From contig JAJZTZ010000008.1 of assembly GCA_021847305.1 (NCBI GenBank), forward strand, positions 1 through 40,793: a stretch of 40,793 nt of DNA, given 5' to 3'. The position numbers and the translations under genes are program-made. Each line of letters opens with the position of its first letter. The first letter of the stretch is position 1. Shown here piece by piece: positions 1 to 8,103 of the stretch. Under the pieces are notes generated by a model that saw only the letters and a list, made by a program, of their open reading frames with translations, had not been told where the DNA came from and made no database searches. Source of the DNA: Pseudomonadota bacterium. Its GTDB lineage: Bacteria > Pseudomonadota > Gammaproteobacteria > Burkholderiales > JAJZQI01.

Positions 1-8
1 ACATCCGG

Positions 9-884
9 GTGAGGTACGCATTTATCCGGAGCGAACAGGCGAATTACCCGATTCGTCGGCTGTGCAAGATGATGACGGTACATCCGAGCGGTTATTACGC
101 CTGGTGCACCCAACCTGAATCGGCGAGAGCCATTGAGGATCGTCGCCTGCTGGGGGCGATCCGGCAGTCCTGGCTCGAAAGTGGAACGGTTTATGGTTAC
201 CGCAAAGTGTGGGATGACCTGCGCCATTTGGGTGAACGTTGCGGCAAGAACCGTGTATCTCGACTGATGCAGCAGGCAGGGATTCGCGCTCAAGTGGGCT
301 ATGGCCGGCGGCCCGGGCCGCGTGCAGGTGCGGCGGCCATCGTCGCACCCAACCACTTGCAACAGCAGTTCGATGTACCTGCGCCGAATCGGGCATGGGT
401 GACCGACATCACCTATATCCGTACCCATGAAGGCTGGCTGTTTCTGGCCGTTGTGCTTGATCTGTTCTCACGCCAGGTCGTGGGCTGGTCCATGCAATCC
501 CGCATGGATCGTGAGTTGGTGCTGAATGCCTTGCTCATGGCCGTATGGCGACGGCAGCCCAAAGACACTGTGCTCGTGCATTCTGACCAGGGAAGCCAGT
601 TCAGCAGCTATGACTGGCAGGACTTCCTCAAAGCGCATCATTTGCAGGCCAGCATGAGCCGCCGGGGCAACTGCTACGACAATGCCGTGGCAGAAAGCTT
701 CTTCCAGTTGCTCAAACGTGAGCGGATTCGGCGTCGGGTGTACAGGAATCGGGAGGAAGCGCGTAGCGACATCTTCGATTACATCGAGATGTTTTATAAC
801 CCCAAGCGCCGGCATGGTTACACAAATCGGCTATCGCCGGTAGACTATGAAAAGCAGTATCTGGAGAGGCTCAACAGTGTCTAG
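9..884 (+). CDS. IS3-family transposase, OrfB (catalytic) part
   Basis: This encodes the DDE integrase domain that cuts and joins the ends of the insertion sequence. Residues about 1-110 form the HTH_21-like region (YGYRKVWDDLR) preceding the rve integrase fold. The catalytic triad is visible: D133 in VTDITYIRT, D193 in HSDQGSQFSS and E229 in DNAVAESFFQ. The D-to-E spacing is the IS3-type 35 residues. The C-terminus has the typical YNPKRRHGYTNRLSPVDYE. The first start-like codon is a GTG at 9, but the frame stays open to the left edge. In this family OrfB is normally made as an OrfAB fusion by programmed -1 frameshifting, so the true N-terminus probably lies outside. The visible part is not broken. 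Confidence 0.95.
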   Translation: MRYAFIRSEQANYPIRRLCKMMTVHPSGYYAWCTQPESARAIEDRRLLGAIRQSWLESGTVYGYRKVWDDLRHLGERCGKNRVSRLMQQAGIRAQVGYGRRPGPRAGAAAIVAPNHLQQQFDVPAPNRAWVTDITYIRTHEGWLFLAVVLDLFSRQVVGWSMQSRMDRELVLNALLMAVWRRQPKDTVLVHSDQGSQFSSYDWQDFLKAHHLQASMSRRGNCYDNAVAESFFQLLKRERIRRRVYRNREEARSDIFDYIEMFYNPKRRHGYTNRLSPVDYEKQYLERLNSV

Positions 885-902
885 AAAATCGGGGGCGATT
901 CA
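877..902. repeat. Right terminal inverted repeat of the IS3-family element
   Basis: The last bases read ...CTAGAAAATCGGGGGCGATTCA. The reverse complement starts with TGA and is C-rich, as IS3-group termini are. It overlaps the transposase stop codon. The boundary at 902 also marks where the interrupted minus-strand reading frame loses its own sequence. The matching left repeat is outside the window. Confidence 0.75.
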
Positions 903-1080
903 GTCCCGTGGTCATATAAGAAAGCGCATCAACCTCAATTTGTACTCCATCGCCATTTCCATTCGCGTCACCTGCTCGGATCATTGCATCATTTGTCAAA
1001 TCAGCGGGCTTTTGAGCGCTACCATAAAGAAATAAATTTGTAATTGTTTCACTGTCCAACTGAGACCAATCGTAAATCAT
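903..1080 (-). pseudogene. 5' fragment of an unknown gene truncated by the IS
   Basis: An ATG at 1080 is preceded by AGGAG seven bases upstream, an excellent ribosome binding site, so this is a real gene start. The native frame gives about 59 residues, beginning MIYDWSQLDSETITNLFLYG and including a Gly/Asp/Asn-rich stretch GDANGNGDGVQ. It then runs into the IS end at 902 and stops inside the IS at 871. Its start overlaps the last 32 bp of the upstream membrane protein gene, so the two were co-transcribed. I do not recognise the family. The Gly/Asp-rich stretch and the neighbouring type I secretion ABC transporter make an exported protein conceivable, but that is only inference. The remainder of the gene should lie to the left of the IS, outside the window. 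Confidence 0.7.
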
Positions 1081-1573
1081 TTACCTGTCTCCTATTAATC
1101 ACATTGAGTTGCTGCCGCCGGAAATATGCAGGCATTTCTTCCACGTTTAGTCCATATGCATCCGCAACAAGCCCACATGGCGTAATAACAGAAACCACAT
1201 CACGATAAGGTGGCTCTTGCTTAGAGATTGCCCCATCTTTCCTTTTGTAAAATAAATGCACAGTGACGTTTTCCCCATCACCAAACAAAATCCGCTCACT
1301 CGGAACAGGCTTGTTTCTATCTACGCTGCAGCAATCCGGATGAGAGAAATAATAATCAAGAGAACTTTGGGCACCCTGCATATCCATGATCCCTCTCTCA
1401 TGATGAATGGAAATTTCAATATAATCGAGGTCCGACAGGTATCGTTTCTTGCTGGAACAATATCCCGGTGGCGAAGCATAGAAAGCCAGATAGAACACAT
1501 ACGCACCCCCCAAGAGAACGATTAACACCGCCCACCATGGAACAGATACATTTACCCGTACCGGCCACTTCAT
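1049..1573 (-). CDS. Unknown single-pass membrane protein, about 174 aa
   Basis: I do not recognise this protein with certainty. Near the N-terminus is one hydrophobic segment (WWAVLIVLLGGAYVFYLAF), followed by a soluble domain with several cysteines (GYCSSKKRYLSDLDYI, HPDCCS, TPCG), so an inner-membrane anchor with a periplasmic domain is likely. In-frame starts exist at 1594 (TTG), 1588 (ATG) and 1573 (ATG, MKWPV). I prefer 1573 because a G-rich stretch resembling a ribosome binding site precedes it. The start of the truncated downstream gene overlaps its end by 32 bp. The 'GYC..KRYLSD..YI' pattern recalls small membrane-anchored immunity-like proteins found beside effector genes, but I cannot confirm that from sequence alone. 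Confidence 0.7.
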   Translation of the reverse strand: MKWPVRVNVSVPWWAVLIVLLGGAYVFYLAFYASPPGYCSSKKRYLSDLDYIEISIHHERGIMDMQGAQSSLDYYFSHPDCCSVDRNKPVPSERILFGDGENVTVHLFYKRKDGAISKQEPPYRDVVSVITPCGLVADAYGLNVEEMPAYFRRQQLNVINRRQVNDLRLVSVGQ

Positions 1574-1728
1574 GCCGCCGCCCCCCATTCCCAATCCGCA
1601 ACGCCCGGCACCACTCTAGCGCCCGGCAAGATGCTACCCTTATGGCTTAAGACTGCATGCATAACATTTTCCACTCCTGAATTTGGGATTTTCTCTGTCC
1701 AACCGTGTCTTGTTTTGGTTATTTCCAC

Positions 1729-3865
1729 TCATGTAACTTTTTCCTCTCCCCGTGTTCCGCCTTCTTGTTGGGCTTGTCCCTTACCTCCCACCACCAACAC
1801 CTCATCCGGTTTCAACCCCTTTGGCACATGGTGTGCGATGAACAGAATGGTCATGTAGCCCTTGAGTTGATTCATGGTCTGGGCGATATGTTCAGAAGCG
1901 TGTGCATCCAGGTTGGCAGTAGCTTCATCCATGATGAGCAGCCCGGGGCGCTTGAGAATGGCGCGGGCGATGGCAAGGCGCTGCTTCTGCCCGCCGGACA
2001 GGGTGGCGGCATGTTCACCGACTTTGGTCTGGTAGCCTTCCGGCAGTTTCTGGATCGTTTCGTGTATGTCGGCCAGTTTGGCTGCCTGCACGATGTCTTC
2101 GAAGCTGGCCTGGGGGTTGGCCAAACTGAGGTTGTAATACAGCGTGCCGCTGTAGAGTGTGGTTTCCTGCAGCACGATGCCTATATGTTGGCGCAATTCG
2201 TTAGCGGACAGGTGGGTGATGTCGTGTCCGTGCAGGGTGATGTTGCCTTCTGACGGCCGCATGTGCCCCATGAGCAGTTTGGCCAGGGTACTTTTGCCGC
2301 TACCGGAGGCGCCGGTAACGAGGGTGAGGCTGCCGGGTTTGAAGGTGTGATTGAGGTTTTGGTAGAGCCAGGGTGTGTGTTCGCTGTAGCGAAAGCCCAG
2401 GCCGTTAAGACAGATTTCGGGGGCACCCTGGTAGGCATGATGCCGTGCGGGAATAAGGCTGTAGGGTTCTTGCGGGGTGGCGAGCACGTCCATGAGGCGG
2501 CGGGCGGACATTTGGGTTTTCTGAAAGCTTTGCCACAGCCCCACCAGTTTGAGCATAGGCTGAGAAAATCGCTGGGCAAACATCTGGTAGGCAACCAGCA
2601 TACCGATGGTGAGCTGCTGATGCATGACGAGCAATGCCCCGGTTACCAGAATGACCAGCGTCATGAGTTGATCCAGCACATTGGACAGGATGTTGTGCAG
2701 GTTGGCCAAGCGGGCAGTGGCGGCACCGGTATGCAGGGTGTGCCCGAGGTGCTGGCGGTAACGGTGCTGCAAATGCGGTTCGATTTGCAATGCCTTGCTG
2801 GTGTGAATGCCGGACAGTTGCTCGGTGATGAAGCTTTGTGTTTGCGCCCCGGCGGCAAATTGCTGGTTGAGGCGATGGCGGTAGACGGGGGTAATCAGCA
2901 GGCTCACCAGCGATATCAAACCGAGAAAGGTCAGACTTACCAGAGTAAGCTGCCAGCTATACCAGAACATGACGCCGAGCAGGATAATCATGAACGGCAG
3001 GTCGAGCATGAGCGTGACGGTAGCACCGGTGATGAAGTCACGTATGCTTTCTACACCATGCAAGCGGGCTACTAGCGTGCCCACTGGGCGTGCCTCGAAC
3101 CAGGACAAAGGCAGGTGGTAAGATGGGTGAAGATACGATCGCCCAAGTTGGCGTCGATACGGTTGCCGATATGAATGAGCAGGCTTTGGCGGATATAACC
3201 GAACAGCCGCTGAAAGCAGCCGCAATGAACAGCCCCACGCCCACGGCAATGAGCGTGCTGGTGGTATGGTGCACGATCACCTTATCCACCACTACCTGAG
3301 TCAGCATGGGGGTTACCAGACCAATCAATTGCAGTGCCAGGCTGGCGAAAAGAATATCCCACACGAGAGTCTTTTGCTGCAGAAATGCGTGCATGAAGTA
3401 ACGCAGGCTGCCTTGCTGCTGTGCAGATGACTTGCCTGCATGCTGAGCAGGCGGCGATGCCGGGTTTTGCGCCTGCTCCATAATTTCGCGCAACTCGGGG
3501 TCATCCACCTGCGATAGCACCTTGCTGATGCGCAAGAGGGGTGCATGGAGATCAAGCTTGGCGGCTACTGCGGCATACTCAATCTGCGTGGCGAAGAAAA
3601 CAGGTACAAGCTGGCCTTGCCCTTCCACAACGTCATCGGGCATAAACCCAAGCCAGCAGTATTCTTCCCCATCCGAGCCAGCAGCAACCGGAGGCTCAAA
3701 TACCTCAACCAGCAGCCCAAGGCGATGTAACACCCTTTGAAGCGCATCAAGCTCCAGAATGGGAGCCGCCGCCAACTGCTGGTGCATGATGGGCGCAGAA
3801 AATGGAATCTGAAAATCCCGAGACAAACGCTCCAGGATTTCGAGAACATGCGGGTGACTCAGCAA
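1729..3865 (-). pseudogene. Type I secretion ABC transporter (HlyB-like), two frameshifts
   Basis: Read through, this is about 712 codons, the normal length for an HlyB/LapB-type exporter ATPase. It has an N-terminal C39-peptidase-like domain without a catalytic Cys/His pair, a six-helix membrane domain and a C-terminal ATPase. The ATPase is complete: Walker A GASGSGKST, Q-loop IVLQET, signature LSGGQKQR, Walker B LLIMDEATANLD, H-loop IAHH. The frame breaks twice. After ...FIAAAFS the sequence continues one frame over at 3206 (LFGYIRQSLLIHIGNRIDAN...), and changes again at about 3118, where HLPLSWFEARPVGTLVARL follows. Each break fits loss of one base. The N-terminal frame starts at a TTG (3865) with a poor ribosome binding site. 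No membrane-fusion partner or outer-membrane channel gene is present nearby. Sequencing error is the alternative explanation. Confidence 0.85.
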
Positions 3866-4407
3866 GCTGTTTTCGTTATGATCGTTTAATCATGGTATGA
3901 ATTTATCATATGAACAGCGAACCAATCAACACAAAAATAAATAAAAAAGTCCTGTAAAAAATATATTATGTATTGTTAGTATTTTAATTTTTAATAGTCA
4001 TATCGTACCCAATGAAATTACATTAGTTGATTAAACAACAGCCTAAGACAAGGCAATTATCAAGGTAGAAGTCGCCGCACTAATGAGACATGCAAGCGAT
4101 GAAACGGCTGAAAACATTACGTAAGAAAATTCTCGGGGGGGAATCCGCACTCAGAATTTTTCACCCAAAAAGCGAAATATAACTGTCCGAGAAATGAACA
4201 AGTCGCATCCCTCTTTCAGCAGTCCTCTCAAAAACAGAACATAGTCACATTAAGCAGCATTTCAGACATGATTTTCTTTGCCACAATTTTGCCACACACC
4301 CCCATATAACCGTTGCTAACCGAGGGTATTCCAATATAAACCAAGCCCATGACTCGAAGAGCGAATCATATGTAACTTATTGTTTTTTTAATACAACAAA
4401 ACTACGG
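3866..4407. other. AT-rich gene-free stretch at the end of the presumed island
   Basis: No supported gene is present in either strand. Base composition changes sharply: 3900-4020 is strongly AT-rich, unlike the GC-rich backbone. The region holds the upstream side of the broken ABC transporter gene, a pair of phased direct repeats at 4277-4296, and at its right edge the partial tRNA-Thr sequence. It looks like the non-coding margin of an integrated element. Confidence 0.5.
4277..4296 (+). repeat. Two direct repeats TTTGCCACA, 11 bp apart
   Basis: TTTGCCACA occurs at 4277-4285 and again at 4288-4296, a start-to-start distance of 11 bp, about one helical turn. They lie some 110 bp inside the presumed island, next to the tRNA-derived attachment core. 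Phased short repeats in this position resemble arm-type binding sites of tyrosine recombinases or excision factors. That role is inference. Confidence 0.35.
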
Positions 4408-4452
4408 TTCGTAATCAGTAGGTCGGGTGTTCGATTCACCTCATCAGCACCA
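4408..4452 (+). other. 3' part of tRNA-Thr(CGT): attachment-site copy
   Basis: The sequence starts at an anticodon loop TTCGTAA (anticodon CGT, Thr) and continues with 3' anticodon strand TCAGT, variable region AGGTC, a T-arm GGGTG-TTCGATT-CACCT, acceptor strand CATCAGC, discriminator A and CCA. The 5' half is missing. The bases before the loop (TACGG) do not pair with TCAGT, and no D-arm or 5' acceptor strand is present upstream, so this is not a functional tRNA. A 3' tRNA piece beginning exactly at the anticodon loop is what remains at the distal end of an element integrated at a tRNA anticodon-loop site. The intact tRNA should lie at the other end, off the left edge. Confidence 0.8.
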
Positions 4453-4478
4453 CTTTCATACTTCTACTCGCCGGTACA

Positions 4479-5291
4479 TTATTTTCCTCGCACCAGTCTT
4501 GCCAGCTTGGCGTGCAGCAGGCCGACACCTCCAGATACACCCGCGACCTTATCCCCATGTGTTTGCGAAAACCGCTCAATTGCCTGTTCACAGGACTCAA
4601 AATGCCCTGTCCGGTAATACTCAAACAAATCCAGCAACACATCGACCTCTGCCGCATGCGTCCGCACCTCGGCATCCGTGATGCTCGGCACAAGCGGCGC
4701 CCGTTCTTCCCCATGACTGGACAGGCCCAATCTGGCCAGCTTCAGCAGTCCTTCGGCGGTTGCAATCGCATCCATTGCCTCAATCAGCCAATCGGCAACG
4801 CGTGCCTGGCTGCGCCAGAGATGATGAAATTCGGATTGAACAGGCAAACCGTCATAAAAGTCTTCATCTGCTATTGCCCGATCGATGATTCCCAAGGATA
4901 AGGCGGCGAAGAGCTCATACCAGGCGGCTTCAGGCAACGCCGTGTAGGTCGATAGATCAAAGTGCCCGACGCACAGCGATAGACAAAAACAGGACGAATC
5001 GGTGTTGCGCGCATGCGCGTTTGCCGAGACACTCCATTCACTGTTTTCGTTATCAACCTCGGCCCCCAGCCACCGGGACAAGGCATTTCCCAATTCATCA
5101 CAGACCTCTTCGACCCAGGCCGAGTCAAGCAGCCAGTTAACCAGGTGGATGGCCGCCTCTATTTCCTCTTTGCTGCGCTCATGCAGCACGGCTCGCGCCC
5201 GCCCGACAATATCATTGCCATGCCAGCCAAATGCAATGGGCGCAACATCGCTGATCGGCTGAAATGACTTAAAGTGATAGAGCATGCTCAC
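4479..5291 (-). CDS. Unknown soluble protein, about 270 aa
   Basis: I do not recognise this family. The protein is acidic, rich in Ala, Leu, Glu and Trp, has no signal peptide or membrane segment, and looks mostly helical. Its C-terminus ends LLHAKLARLVRGK. I chose the GTG at 5291 because AGGA sits six bases upstream; an ATG two codons later (5285) is also possible, and the frame is open further upstream to 5330. It stands alone, ending 26 bp from the tRNA-derived attachment core, so it is probably the first backbone gene beyond the island. Composition resembles the backbone rather than the island. Confidence 0.65.
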   Translation of the reverse strand: MSMLYHFKSFQPISDVAPIAFGWHGNDIVGRARAVLHERSKEEIEAAIHLVNWLLDSAWVEEVCDELGNALSRWLGAEVDNENSEWSVSANAHARNTDSSCFCLSLCVGHFDLSTYTALPEAAWYELFAALSLGIIDRAIADEDFYDGLPVQSEFHHLWRSQARVADWLIEAMDAIATAEGLLKLARLGLSSHGEERAPLVPSITDAEVRTHAAEVDVLLDLFEYYRTGHFESCEQAIERFSQTHGDKVAGVSGGVGLLHAKLARLVRGK

Positions 5292-5771
5292 CCGATTTCC
5301 TGCAGTAACACCGACAAATGCCCCACACAATCCGTTTCTTTTGTAACATTTTATCCTGTTTACAGTGCGCCGTGATTATGTATTATTGGCAATTCGCAAT
5401 TTTAAAACACAATTATTCCCTGCGACCAAAAATGCAGAAACTACTGGAATTGCAATGTGTTTCCGGCACAACACCGGACGAGAAACCGGCAATAGCTTCA
5501 CTTTTACATATGCCGTGTCATAACCCAGAAGTTGGCGGGCACAATGCCATATGCAGGTCCAGAGGATGGCACTTAATACAAGAAGATGAAAACTTAGATC
5601 AATAAAAACACTTGCTTATTGAACATAGCAGTTTTTTATTTGTTAAATTAGTTATAAAATACGCTCAAGCAAAGCTTGGGAACAGGTCATCCACCCCCAA
5701 AACAGAGGGAGTACGCTCCCACAATAACGCCGTGTGTCACTTAAACCTGGATTCACCCCTGTAGAGGTTAA
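5292..5771. other. Intergenic region upstream of the response regulator gene
   Basis: There is no convincing gene in this stretch. A + frame that stays open over 5318-5605 has no ribosome binding site and no protein-like composition. At 5604-5637 AAAAAC...TGCT and AGCA...GTTTTTT form an imperfect hairpin with a T-run, a weak terminator-like structure. An AT-rich segment at 5637-5660 could hold the response regulator promoter, but no clear -35/-10 pair stands out. Confidence 0.4.
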
Positions 5772-6401
5772 ATGAAAAAGCCAGCCGTTGTAATTATTGA
5801 CGATCACGCCGTATTGCGGCGCGGTCTTAAGGATTTGTTCCGCCACAGCAACATTGACGTCGTTGCCGAAGGCAGCAATGTCAACGAGGCATTGGAGTTG
5901 GCGACCAATCACGCCAGCGCGATCTTTATCGTGGACCTGAATCTGGGCGGGGAAGAAAACGGTTTTCCGCTGATCGCCAAGCTGCGCGGCTTGGACATTC
6001 GCGTCATGATATACAGCATGCGTGACAATCTGGACACCATCCTGGCCGCATATCGCGCCGGCGCCTCCGCTTACATTCCCAAAAGCGCGGATTCATCGGC
6101 TCTGGTCGACGCCGTGAATAAAATAGCCGAGGGCGGCACCTATTTCATGCCCGGCTCGGCAGAGCAGTTGATGCTGTACATTTCCACCGGCGCCAGCGAC
6201 AACCCGACCGACCTGCTGAACGCTTCCGAATTGAAGATCTTCATACTTGCCGCCAACGGCAAAAGAGCTGAAGAGATTGCCAAGGAGCTGGATTTTGCCG
6301 TGGGAACAGTGCACAACCGTCTGTCCGGCATTCGCCGCAAGCTCAACTGCTCCAATATGGACTTCTACAAAATCGCGCTCAAGCACGGACTGGTTGCCTG
6401 A
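5772..6401 (+). CDS. NarL/LuxR-family response regulator
   Basis: A 209-aa two-component response regulator that should bind DNA when phosphorylated. The receiver domain (about 1-120) has the acidic pair D10-D11, phospho-acceptor D55 in FIVDLNLGG, a Ser in place of the conserved Ser/Thr (IYSMRD) and K104 in YIPKSAD. The C-terminal LuxR-type helix-turn-helix (about 148-200) reads LNASELKIF...KRAEEIAKELDFAVGTVHNRLSGIRRKLN. Its first helix is atypical, with NASEL instead of the usual TxRE. The ATG at 5772 follows AGAGG at good distance. It converges with the histidine kinase gene, with only 11 bp between the stop codons, so the kinase is its likely partner even though they are not in one operon. 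Confidence 0.93.
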   Translation: MKKPAVVIIDDHAVLRRGLKDLFRHSNIDVVAEGSNVNEALELATNHASAIFIVDLNLGGEENGFPLIAKLRGLDIRVMIYSMRDNLDTILAAYRAGASAYIPKSADSSALVDAVNKIAEGGTYFMPGSAEQLMLYISTGASDNPTDLLNASELKIFILAANGKRAEEIAKELDFAVGTVHNRLSGIRRKLNCSNMDFYKIALKHGLVA

Positions 6402-6412
6402 CGGCGATCAAA

Positions 6413-8092
6413 CTAGCAGGGTATCCGGAAGTGAATCGCGGCACCCTGCCGTGGCGCGGTGACAATTTCAAAATCGCCGCTCATGGAAGTGACGCGTTCG
6501 CGCATCCCCCGCAGACCATTACCGCTTTGATCCACGCGGGCCAGGTCAAATCCCTGACCATTGTCGGAAAAATTGAAGCTCACGCAGTGCTCGCCTGTAC
6601 CCCCCCCTACCTTCACCATCACCTTGATCTTGCTGGCTTGCGAATATTTCATGGCGTTGGTGAGTGACTCCTGGGCGACGCGATAGACCGTCGCCTGGAT
6701 GGCCGGGTCGATCTGATCAAGCCCATCATCCAGCTCATATTCAAAATCGATGTCAGGCCGGATTTTCATCCATCTTTGCAGCATGCTGCGAATCGCCTCA
6801 TGCAACCCGACCGACTCAAGCTCGGGCGGCTGCAAGCGATTGAGAATGTCGGTCACGCCGGTGTACATGATTTTGACCGAATCGAGGATACGATCGGCAA
6901 TTTCAACCACATCGGGGTCATCACGCGCGATCACTTTCAGGGTGGACGCATCCAGTTTGGTTGAGACCAGGTGCTGGCCATAAAAGTCGTGCAACTCGCG
7001 CGCGATGTGCTTTCTTTCCGACTCGAAATCGAGCGTACTGCGCTTGAGTGAATCGGCTTTTTGCTTGCTCATTTCCTGCGCAACCAGAAGCCGCTGGCCG
7101 GCCTCCCAGGATTTTTGCTGCTCCTCCAGATAACGACGCTGGGTATCCAGATGCTGCACGATGATCCCGCACACCTCATCGACATCGGCGGCAGCGGGGT
7201 CCGCCGGCAGATCAATACGGGTTGCCGGATTGGCGTCATGCGTGTGCAACGACTCGATCGAGCGTTTGATCTGCGACAAGGGCTTGCGCAAAGCGAACAG
7301 CACCAGTACAACGAGCACGCCTGACACGCCCCCGCCGATCACCGCCACGGGCAGAGTGACCTTGGACGCAAGCGTATCCGCCTGCGAAACATCCTGCATG
7401 AAGAACGGGGCAATCTGGCGCAAGCCTTTGTCCGACACATCCAACTGCACAGGAATATGATTCCGCGCCGTATCGTTAACGATTACGCTGCTTTCCTGCG
7501 GGAGCCGCGAATACAAGGTCAAGCCCGAGGTGCGCGAGAGGTTCTGCAACACTTCTTCAAGCGAAATGGTGCCGATGACATGGCCGACGATTTCGCTGTC
7601 CATATAGATCGGTATGGCATTTTGCAGAAAGCAGTCTTGCGCCACGCAAATCAGCTCTGACGAAGCGTTGCGATATTGGCCGACTTGCTTGAGTACCCGG
7701 GGATAGCGGTTGATCCCCATATCGACGGTTACGTTGATCTTCTGGGCGCTCACCCGGATGAAGCTATAGTCGCCGTTGATCTGCAGATAGGCCGAGCGTC
7801 GCTTGAGCGCGCTGGATACGGCTTCGCTCTGCCCGTTGGCGATCGCCCCCAGGAGAATCGGGTCGGCCGAAAGGGTAGCCAGCAGATTGACGGTTTTATC
7901 CTGATATTCCTTGAAGACGCTGTTGACCGTATTGGTCACGTGCTGCGCGTCCGCGCGGGCCACGGCAGCAAAGTATTCCTGAATCAGGTAGCGGGTGATA
8001 AAAAGCGTCAGCAGGCCGGAAAACAACAGTCCCAGGCCAATCGAGATCATGACCTGGGACTGAATGCTGAGACTGGCCCACCTGCGTCGCAT
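6413..8092 (-). CDS. Membrane sensor histidine kinase, HisKA_3 (NarX-like) type
   Basis: A 559-aa inner-membrane kinase. TM1 is about residues 15-35. A periplasmic sensor of about 200 residues follows, with no family I can name, then TM2 at about 246-268, a HAMP-like linker and a coiled coil (310-360). The HisKA_3 phosphorylation site is H368 in IARELHDFYGQHL. The ATPase domain has N479 (ESLTNAMKYS), D510 (FSDNGQGF) and GNGLRGM at 525-531. This architecture pairs with NarL-type regulators, matching the convergent gene beside it. It starts 11 bp after the stop of the outer-membrane protein gene, making it the third gene of an operon 9695-6413 with the small periplasmic binding-like protein. 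The signal sensed is unknown. Confidence 0.92.
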   Translation of the reverse strand: MRRRWASLSIQSQVMISIGLGLLFSGLLTLFITRYLIQEYFAAVARADAQHVTNTVNSVFKEYQDKTVNLLATLSADPILLGAIANGQSEAVSSALKRRSAYLQINGDYSFIRVSAQKINVTVDMGINRYPRVLKQVGQYRNASSELICVAQDCFLQNAIPIYMDSEIVGHVIGTISLEEVLQNLSRTSGLTLYSRLPQESSVIVNDTARNHIPVQLDVSDKGLRQIAPFFMQDVSQADTLASKVTLPVAVIGGGVSGVLVVLVLFALRKPLSQIKRSIESLHTHDANPATRIDLPADPAAADVDEVCGIIVQHLDTQRRYLEEQQKSWEAGQRLLVAQEMSKQKADSLKRSTLDFESERKHIARELHDFYGQHLVSTKLDASTLKVIARDDPDVVEIADRILDSVKIMYTGVTDILNRLQPPELESVGLHEAIRSMLQRWMKIRPDIDFEYELDDGLDQIDPAIQATVYRVAQESLTNAMKYSQASKIKVMVKVGGGTGEHCVSFNFSDNGQGFDLARVDQSGNGLRGMRERVTSMSGDFEIVTAPRQGAAIHFRIPC

Positions 8093-8103
8093 CAGCGCCC
8101 CGG

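Larger units (their letters stand above)
1..902 (+). mobile_element. Right-hand part of an IS3-family insertion sequence
   Basis: The window opens inside an insertion sequence. It holds the catalytic OrfB-type transposase and ends at 902 with a terminal repeat that, read from outside, begins TGAATCGCCCCCGATTTTCT, the usual TGA...CCCC form of IS3-group ends. The transposase stop codon (882-884) lies within this terminal repeat, as is usual for the family. The left end and OrfA are outside the window, so the target duplication cannot be checked. The element interrupts the small minus-strand gene that begins at 1080. Confidence 0.88.

Noticed and set aside
3038-3865. Bacteriocin-processing C39 peptidase activity in the ABC exporter
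   Set aside because: The N-terminal domain lacks the catalytic Cys/His arrangement, so it is the non-processing C39-like type.
4401-4452. A complete, functional tRNA-Thr
   Set aside because: No D-arm or 5' acceptor strand, and the 5' side of the anticodon stem does not pair.
5318-5605. A 95-codon + frame upstream of the response regulator
   Set aside because: No ribosome binding site, overlaps the 5' end of the minus gene, composition not protein-like.
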